Source: Pristionchus mayeri
Lineage: Eukaryota; Nematoda; Chromadorea; Rhabditida; Neodiplogasteridae
Assembly: GCA_036245805.1 (NCBI GenBank)
Contig: BTRK01000006.1
Coordinates: forward strand, 24,026,365 to 24,090,364
Reading direction: 5' to 3'
DNA length: 64,000 bases
A program made the position numbers and the translations under genes. The stretch's first letter is position 1, and each line of letters opens with the position of its first letter. Shown here piece after piece: positions 60,401 to 64,000 of this stretch. Under the pieces are notes generated by a model. It was not told where the DNA came from, did not search any database, and worked only from the letters and a program-made list of their open reading frames with translations.

Positions 60401-63400
60401 AGGGAGCACCCGGAGTTGAACCGGGGACCTCTCGATCTGCAGTCGAATGCTCTGCCACTGAGCTATACTCCCGATGTATCTGCTTTATGTTTGCTCTGTT
60501 ATGAACAGAAAGATAAACGATTCGAGATCGAAAATTCCTTCGAAATCCAAAAGGAACGTAGGGAGCACCCGGAGTTGAACCGGGAACCTCTCGATCTGCA
60601 GTCGAATGCTATAAGGTATTATCTCACGTGCAACGGGATCAGCAGCATCGCAGTGTCTCTTCCCCTCTGGAACGGGGAATCGAGGATCCCCACAAAGACA
60701 ATCCTTGAGCACCAATTGCTGGAAGCACGATCGGTAGCAGCCCTGGAGAGAAAGGATTGAGTGTTCACTTTCTTCGTTTTATCTTTCACCTCGACAGAAT
60801 ACTCGTAATTGTCGTATATGTACTCAGTTCCTTTTCCATCTGGGATGCAGTCTCCATAGGGGGCAGGAAGACGACTCATCTTTCTCTGTCACTTACTTAA
60901 TTTCATTCGGATTCGTCCTTCTTACTGACCAATCTCAACCCGAAAGAGGAAACGTATCCAGTGGGAGCAGAATAGCCGAAGGTGTCGGGGAAGGGGAAGT
61001 CTTCCTGCACAATAAATACTGCGAGATCACTCACTCACCCTTTTATGCAGAATTATTTAATCAGCTGAATTTGCCCTACGCTCTCTCTCTCTATCTCTTG
61101 CACATTCTTTATCTCATCGACTTCATGAAATGTTATTCACCTTATCGTGGATGGTCAATCTCACTCCCGTCGCTTCCGTCGTCGGCATGTAATCAGATGC
61201 ATTCACATAGACGAGCATTCTCAGTCCGTACATCGGCCCTGCATTCCTTCTCCTCCTCACTCTTTTTCTTCCTTCGAACCTGCTCGGATACTTGTCAGAT
61301 TGACTGTCCGATTGTAATTGAAAGTGAAGCAATTTCCAAAGACGGGATCGACGTGTGTCATGAAATCACTGGAAGGAAAGCCATCTTCTCCAAAGGATAC
61401 TAATTCCTAACCCATCAATATCACATGCCATTCCGTTGAATGAACACTTATGGATAAGCTCTCGCTTAGTCGTCGAAAGTCCCTGTCTCTCCTTAAATGA
61501 TCCAGAGGGACAATAATAGAAAGATGAACTATGACTTGCCCCCATGGAGAGAGTTGCCATGGCGAACATGATGTTCTCCTTCGCCTTGTTCACAATGGCC
61601 ACTTCATCAGTCATTCCCTGCAGAGATCAAAGATCAATCGGAGAGATCACTCCTACTCACAGCGAAACCCATGGCCTCGAGGAAGTTGGGATCCTCAGTG
61701 GTCGGACCCCCGGAGAGAAACTTCCAGATCTCTATCATCGGAGCCTGCAGAGAATCGAATGGAAGAGTTGATAGAGGAACACTATGGGACTGTTTGGAGA
61801 GTCAGATATGTGTGACTTCCATTGGTATCCGTTGATTCTCAGAATTACTTGAGGACTATTAAAATATCTTTCGAAGGGGGAATACTTTGTCGGAGTAGGC
61901 GATGCAGAATCCAGTGGATGCACAGAGGCAGATTCGAGGGGAATGAGTAGGAGACTGATCAGCTGAAGGAGGAAAGTCAGGGAGGGACAACGACATCTAC
62001 TCTGTTTATCGGAATGGGAGAAAGGAGGGAGTGGAAGTGTCTCCTTCACTCACCTGGTGGATGCTCTCTACAGAAGGCGTGCTCGTTGCAGAAGAGACAT
62101 CTCAAGGAGATGAGGTCACAAAAACAGATTAAAATTTAGAATTGACAAAGAAAATGCTTAATAAAAATGCTTTAATGCTTAATTAAAATAACTATAAAAT
62201 AATAGAATAAAAGTGGAAATATATTCACGAGGTGTTTCTCCAGTCGGTGGGGGGATGGCATGGCCATGCATCTTGTGTTCCTCGATCGAAGGCGCAGATG
62301 CATCGATTCTCCTCGAGGAACGGCTCGTCGTACTTGTATCTGAATGGAGAGAGAGGGGGGAAGGGCTTCTCTCCTCTACCGATCTCCCTCGCAGTCATCA
62401 TCAGAAGCACTCTTGGCCGTACTCGAGTCCTCGAATTCGTCGTCTTCTCTATCATAGGGATCGGGATAATCTGTAGGTTCGGGAGTAGTCTGCACCTCAA
62501 AGAAGTCCCATTACGTTGGAAGAAGATACCCAGCGTTTTCGAATTAATTCATACGTCTCATTCTCTCCCTTTTCTCTTTGTTTTACTCAGTAATCGATTT
62601 CTTTTATTTTGATCTTTTTTTCTCGATTCAGCTGCTCCATATAAATTGTAGGTATTGATTGTGGCTGGGATTACCTTCTCCGCCCCTTCCTGCTCAGATG
62701 ATGACGACTTCCCACACACGCACTTCGAGTATCCCTACAATACTCCCCCCCCTCATCTTCGGATTAGTTTGCAAATTTACCGGTTCAAAGTAGGCATCTT
62801 TGCTGGACGATCTCCTCATTCTGTGAGGAGTATCTGAATCTCTCCCTCACTCATCGACCCTCTCCTTCTCTCTTACCGTCTTCCTCATCATCATCGTTCC
62901 CTGATCCCTTCTTGTCAGATGGCATCGCTGATCGAAAAGCATTCAACTGAATGGAGACTCCTCCTTCTCAAGCACATTGCCCTTCCTCCTCTCCTCCTCC
63001 TCTTATCACTCCACCCACTCCCTCTCTCTCACCGTTCTCTGCACGAGGGCGACATTCGATGCGAGGGAGGCCTTGTATGGATTCAGATTGCAGAGAGTGA
63101 TCGCAGGGAAGGGAGCAGTGTCTACAACCAGTTATGGACTTGTGAATAGTTTCAACTTAAAGGTAGGATAATATTCTTCTGAATGATTGAGAGGAGGAGT
63201 TCCCACCGAACTTCAGCTGAATGTCAACGATCTTCTCGTTTCTGTTGTATTTATCCAACACCGAGTCGGCATTATAGTAGAGCATGCTCATGCAGCCAAT
63301 GAACAGAAGAATCCACACTCCTCTGCAATGAAGAGAATAAAAGGAAACGGGGAATAATCTTTCCAAATTCTCGCAATACCACAGTGCCAGTTTTCGCAGT

Positions 63401-63920
63401 ATCTCACCGATAATATCGATTAGGTGCCTGTCCAATCATAGGGATTCCGTGTGCACTCGTTTTGTAGCAGAACTCCTAAAATGGAAGGGGGATAATCAGA
63501 GGATGGGGGGGGGGGGGGGTCGAACCTTGAAATGCCATGCAAGTCTCTTCTCGTAGGGAAGTTGCTTTGGATCGAATTCTCCAGTGATTAGTTCGCACTA
63601 AAATTAATTTGAATTTGCTCAGTTCCATTGATGAAATATTCCCTGTTTAGAAATTAATTTCACATGGGAAATTCTTCCAGAAACAATTTTCCATAAAATT
63701 GAAATTTAAATTTAAAAAGTGTGCATACACGTACTTGGTGATAATATTAACGGATTTTTCGATTTATAGTATTCCACATAACGATGAATAAGAGAAAGAC
63801 CTGGACTTCAGTGCTGGTCGAATTGAAGCACTCGCCGTATCCGAAATCCCCGAAATATTCTCGTTCAGTCATGAACTTTGTCTCATCTGCATTCAAGTAA
63901 GCCAATGGATCTCCGTAGAC
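51422..63920 (-). CDS. mec-4: MEC-4 degenerin, touch-receptor DEG/ENaC channel subunit (5' end beyond window)
   Basis: MEC-4 is a pore-forming sodium-channel subunit for gentle touch in nematode touch neurons. Twenty-six exons close exactly in phase (718 residues visible; C. elegans MEC-4 is 768). From 5' to 3': 63801-63920, 63526-63597, 63408-63475, 63207-63322, 63033-63121, 62877-62946, 62781-62833, 62675-62734, 62380-62489, 62229-62339, 62054-62100, 61886-61962, 61661-61744, 61540-61617, 61412-61491, 61280-61368, 61141-61238, 60930-61004, 60790-60885, 60628-60742, 52132-52186, 51967-52048, 51872-51924, 51721-51796, 51555-51676, 51422-51482. Visible hallmarks are the SAHGIP gating motif, TM1 ([16 protein letters not shown]), [15 protein letters not shown], the cysteine-rich core ([29 protein letters not shown]), the [12 protein letters not shown] pre-TM2 region with Ala at the degenerin position, the GIS filter, and a basic tail ([15 protein letters not shown]). 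Close paralogues (mec-10, deg-1) are less likely. One intron contains the tRNA-Cys array, and one 48-bp intron uses a GC donor. Confidence 0.94.
52276..52347 (-). tRNA. tRNA-Cys unit 1
   Basis: GCA anticodon; one D-stem change (GAGC to GAAC) creates a C-A mismatch, so this terminal unit may be weaker. Confidence 0.85.
52435..52506 (-). tRNA. tRNA-Cys unit 2
   Basis: Identical to the 72-nt consensus, GCA anticodon. Confidence 0.95.
52594..52665 (-). tRNA. tRNA-Cys unit 3
   Basis: GCA anticodon; single G-to-A change in the variable loop. Confidence 0.9.
52753..52824 (-). tRNA. tRNA-Cys unit 4
   Basis: Identical to consensus. Confidence 0.95.
52912..52983 (-). tRNA. tRNA-Cys unit 5
   Basis: tRNA identical to consensus, but the downstream TTTT terminator is changed to TTAT. 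Confidence 0.93.
53071..53142 (-). tRNA. tRNA-Cys unit 6
   Basis: Identical to consensus. Confidence 0.95.
53230..53301 (-). tRNA. tRNA-Cys unit 7
   Basis: Two changes near the 5' end (acceptor position 4 A to C, position 9 A to C) give an acceptor-stem mismatch. Confidence 0.85.
53393..53464 (-). tRNA. tRNA-Cys unit 8
   Basis: Loop position 32 is T; GCA anticodon kept; 4-bp extra sequence after its 3' end. Confidence 0.93.
53552..53623 (-). tRNA. tRNA-Cys-like unit 9, ACA anticodon
   Basis: Anticodon loop CTACAGA gives ACA; position 48 is A; terminator reads TTAT. Confidence 0.8.
53711..53782 (-). tRNA. tRNA-Cys-like unit 10, ACA anticodon
   Basis: ACA anticodon and A at position 48. Confidence 0.8.
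53870..53941 (-). tRNA. tRNA-Cys-like unit 11, ACA anticodon
   Basis: ACA anticodon plus G1 to T, which breaks the first acceptor pair; its linker has one extra substitution. Confidence 0.75.
54029..54100 (-). tRNA. tRNA-Cys unit 12
   Basis: GCA anticodon; G1 to T breaks pair 1-72. Confidence 0.85.
54188..54259 (-). tRNA. tRNA-Cys unit 13
   Basis: GCA anticodon; A48 and a T-G wobble in the anticodon stem. Confidence 0.87.
54347..54418 (-). tRNA. tRNA-Cys unit 14
   Basis: Only change is G1 to T. Confidence 0.85.
54506..54577 (-). tRNA. tRNA-Cys unit 15
   Basis: A48, anticodon-stem wobble and G1 to T combined. Confidence 0.8.
54669..54740 (-). tRNA. tRNA-Cys unit 16
   Basis: T32 plus a G-G mismatch in the anticodon stem (30-40); first member of a duplicated five-unit block; 4-bp extra junction. 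Confidence 0.8.
54828..54899 (-). tRNA. tRNA-Cys unit 17
   Basis: G1 to T; terminator TTAT. Confidence 0.83.
54987..55058 (-). tRNA. tRNA-Cys unit 18
   Basis: A48, anticodon-stem wobble and position 9 A to G. Confidence 0.85.
55146..55217 (-). tRNA. tRNA-Cys unit 19
   Basis: Identical to consensus. Confidence 0.95.
55305..55376 (-). tRNA. tRNA-Cys unit 20
   Basis: G1 to T only. Confidence 0.85.
55468..55539 (-). tRNA. tRNA-Cys unit 21
   Basis: Same T32 plus 30-40 mismatch type as units 16 and 27; 4-bp extra junction. Confidence 0.8.
55627..55698 (-). tRNA. tRNA-Cys unit 22
   Basis: G1 to T and a change in the D-stem/box A start; terminator TTAT; likely weakened. Confidence 0.72.
55786..55857 (-). 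tRNA. tRNA-Cys unit 23
   Basis: G1 to T only. Confidence 0.85.
55945..56016 (-). tRNA. tRNA-Cys unit 24
   Basis: A48 and anticodon-stem wobble. Confidence 0.87.
56104..56175 (-). tRNA. tRNA-Cys-like unit 25, ACA anticodon
   Basis: ACA anticodon and A48, matching unit 10. Confidence 0.8.
56263..56334 (-). tRNA. tRNA-Cys-like unit 26, ACA anticodon
   Basis: ACA anticodon and G1 to T, matching unit 11. Confidence 0.75.
56426..56497 (-). tRNA. tRNA-Cys unit 27
   Basis: T32 and 30-40 mismatch; start of the second copy of the five-unit block; 4-bp extra junction. Confidence 0.8.
56585..56656 (-). tRNA. tRNA-Cys unit 28
   Basis: G1 to T; terminator TTAT (same as unit 17). Confidence 0.83.
56744..56815 (-). 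tRNA. tRNA-Cys unit 29
   Basis: A48, stem wobble, position 9 A to G (same as unit 18). Confidence 0.85.
56903..56974 (-). tRNA. tRNA-Cys unit 30
   Basis: Identical to consensus. Confidence 0.95.
57062..57133 (-). tRNA. tRNA-Cys unit 31
   Basis: G1 to T; the last unit with this change going rightward. Confidence 0.85.
57221..57292 (-). tRNA. tRNA-Cys unit 32
   Basis: Identical to consensus. Confidence 0.95.
57380..57451 (-). tRNA. tRNA-Cys unit 33
   Basis: T32 only. Confidence 0.93.
57539..57610 (-). tRNA. tRNA-Cys unit 34
   Basis: C49 to A opens the first T-stem pair. Confidence 0.88.
57698..57769 (-). tRNA. tRNA-Cys unit 35
   Basis: T32 only. Confidence 0.93.
57857..57928 (-). tRNA. 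tRNA-Cys unit 36
   Basis: C49 to A, as in unit 34. Confidence 0.88.
58016..58087 (-). tRNA. tRNA-Cys unit 37
   Basis: T32 only. Confidence 0.93.
58175..58246 (-). tRNA. tRNA-Cys unit 38
   Basis: Identical to consensus. Confidence 0.95.
58334..58405 (-). tRNA. tRNA-Cys unit 39
   Basis: C49 to A. Confidence 0.88.
58493..58564 (-). tRNA. tRNA-Cys unit 40
   Basis: T32 only. Confidence 0.93.
58652..58723 (-). tRNA. tRNA-Cys unit 41
   Basis: C49 to T makes a wobble in the T stem. Confidence 0.92.
58811..58882 (-). tRNA. tRNA-Cys unit 42
   Basis: T32 only. Confidence 0.93.
58970..59041 (-). tRNA. tRNA-Cys unit 43
   Basis: Identical to consensus. Confidence 0.95.
59129..59200 (-). tRNA. tRNA-Cys unit 44
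   Basis: Identical to consensus. Confidence 0.95.
59288..59359 (-). tRNA. tRNA-Cys unit 45
   Basis: T32 only. Confidence 0.93.
59447..59518 (-). tRNA. tRNA-Cys unit 46
   Basis: Identical to consensus. Confidence 0.95.
59606..59677 (-). tRNA. tRNA-Cys unit 47
   Basis: Identical to consensus. Confidence 0.95.
59765..59836 (-). tRNA. tRNA-Cys unit 48
   Basis: Identical to consensus. Confidence 0.95.
59924..59995 (-). tRNA. tRNA-Cys unit 49
   Basis: Identical to consensus. Confidence 0.95.
60083..60154 (-). tRNA. tRNA-Cys unit 50
   Basis: T32 only. Confidence 0.93.
60242..60313 (-). tRNA. tRNA-Cys unit 51
   Basis: Identical to consensus; one linker substitution just past its 3' end. Confidence 0.95.
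60401..60472 (-). tRNA. tRNA-Cys unit 52
   Basis: Identical to consensus; the linker at its 5' side of transcription (60473-60559) has several extra substitutions, as expected at an array edge. Confidence 0.95.
60560..60610 (-). pseudogene. Truncated tRNA-Cys unit 53
   Basis: Only the 3' two thirds of the tRNA (anticodon arm, T arm, 3' acceptor strand) is present; box A and the 5' acceptor strand are missing. It stops 17 bp from the mec-4 splice donor. It also carries a T-stem substitution. Confidence 0.9.
61492..61539 (-). other. 48-bp GC-AG intron of mec-4
   Basis: The donor is GGGG then GCAAGT and the acceptor ends TTTAAG. Removing it gives [16 protein letters not shown], collinear and equal in length with MEC-4 as I remember it. 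The length is a multiple of three and has no in-frame stop, so retention would add 16 residues without breaking the frame. Confidence 0.75.
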
Positions 63921-63950
63921 CTACAACCAGTAATTTATATTATTAACTAG

Positions 63951-64000
63951 TCCGGCTGCCCCCCGCCTTCGGCGGGGGCCCCGTCCTAGCGGATTATCTA
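63951..64000. repeat. GC-rich hairpin at the right edge
   Basis: CCCCGCC TTC GGCGGGG (about 63962-63978) forms a perfect 7-bp stem with a TTC loop inside an AT-rich mec-4 intron. It is probably the end of a mobile element continuing beyond the window; the class cannot be told. Confidence 0.45.

Larger units (their letters stand above)
52276..60610 (-). repeat. Tandem array of 53 tRNA-Cys units, 159-bp period
   Basis: Each unit is a 72-nt tRNA-Cys gene plus an 87-bp linker. Start-to-start spacing is 159 bp throughout, except four junctions with an extra 4 bp (before 53393, 54669, 55468 and 56426), so 52 steps equal 8,284 bp exactly. The tRNA strand has box A (TAGCTCAGTGG), box B (GGTTCAACTCC), the GCA anticodon in a CTGCAGA loop, a 7-bp acceptor stem and a TTTT Pol III terminator starting 8 nt past the 3' end. 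Sixteen units are identical to the consensus in the tRNA part. All units point the same way as mec-4. Confidence 0.97.
52187..60627 (-). other. Giant mec-4 intron filled by tRNA-Cys array
   Basis: The donor GTGAGA follows the codons for ADPVA plus one base at 60628, and the acceptor TTTTTTCAACAG precedes 52186, where two bases complete Arg and the frame continues [15 protein letters not shown]. This is exactly the continuity expected of MEC-4, so the 8,441-bp interval is an intron. About 89 bp of ordinary sequence lies between the array and the acceptor and only 17 bp between the donor and the truncated last unit. The ancestral intron was therefore probably about 100 bp. Confidence 0.93.

Noticed and set aside
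52276..60610. CRISPR-like array
   Set aside because: Both the 72-nt part and the 87-bp part are repeated, there are no unique spacers, and the genome is eukaryotic.
52132..60742. Reading the array as an insertion that destroys mec-4
   Set aside because: Donor and acceptor are intact and phases match on both sides, so the channel frame survives if the intron is spliced.
52253..60760. Long frames on both strands that look like a giant repetitive protein
   Set aside because: They are produced by the 159-bp tRNA period; the repeated sequence folds as tRNA-Cys with Pol III boxes, and both strands are open for the same trivial reason.

Overview
The window is eukaryotic and reads as a free-living or facultative nematode, probably Rhabditina. 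Its genes are cut by many short GT-AG introns, often 40-75 bp. It carries clear orthologues of the nematode genes mec-4 (touch-receptor DEG/ENaC channel) and nid-1 (nidogen), a nematode-type seven-helix receptor, and mariner and foldback DNA transposons. I cannot name the species from sequence alone.

Layout. 0.4-4.2 kb (+): an unrecognised acidic, Pro/Met-rich protein with CxxC motifs. 4.4-4.6 kb: a small MITE. 5.2-10.06 kb (-): a decayed APE-type LINE broken by two younger inverted-repeat insertions with clean target duplications. 10.7-12.5 kb (+): a seven-helix chemoreceptor-like gene. 12.9-14.3 kb (-) and 15.3-17.3 kb (+): two small secreted cysteine-rich proteins in divergent orientation. 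18.5-20.9 kb and 22.2-25.4 kb: nested mariner/foldback insertions around fragments of a membrane-protein gene. 26.2-36.7 kb (-): a long unrecognised gene with an Arg/Gly-rich N-terminus, invaded at 28.2-30.7 kb by a chain of foldback elements. 37.1-37.9 kb: a foldback MITE with a 9-bp target duplication. 38.35-47.31 kb (-): nid-1. 47.3-51.4 kb: purine-rich intergenic DNA. 51.42 kb to the right edge (-): mec-4, with its 5' end beyond the window.

The outstanding feature is one 8,441-bp intron of mec-4 (52187-60627). It is filled almost completely by a head-to-tail array of 53 tRNA-Cys units with a 159-bp period: 52 full-length tRNA genes plus one truncated unit, all in the same orientation as mec-4. 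Flanking exon phases show that the channel reading frame is intact across the array. Sixteen copies are identical to the consensus. Others carry shared variants, including five with an ACA anticodon, that reveal higher-order duplication. Because 159 is 53 codons, long spurious open frames run through the array on both strands.

Exon models were built by eye from splice signals, reading phase and remembered family sequences. Where phases close exactly (mec-4, the chemoreceptor, the first secreted gene, the first gene) I trust them; other joins are marked uncertain.
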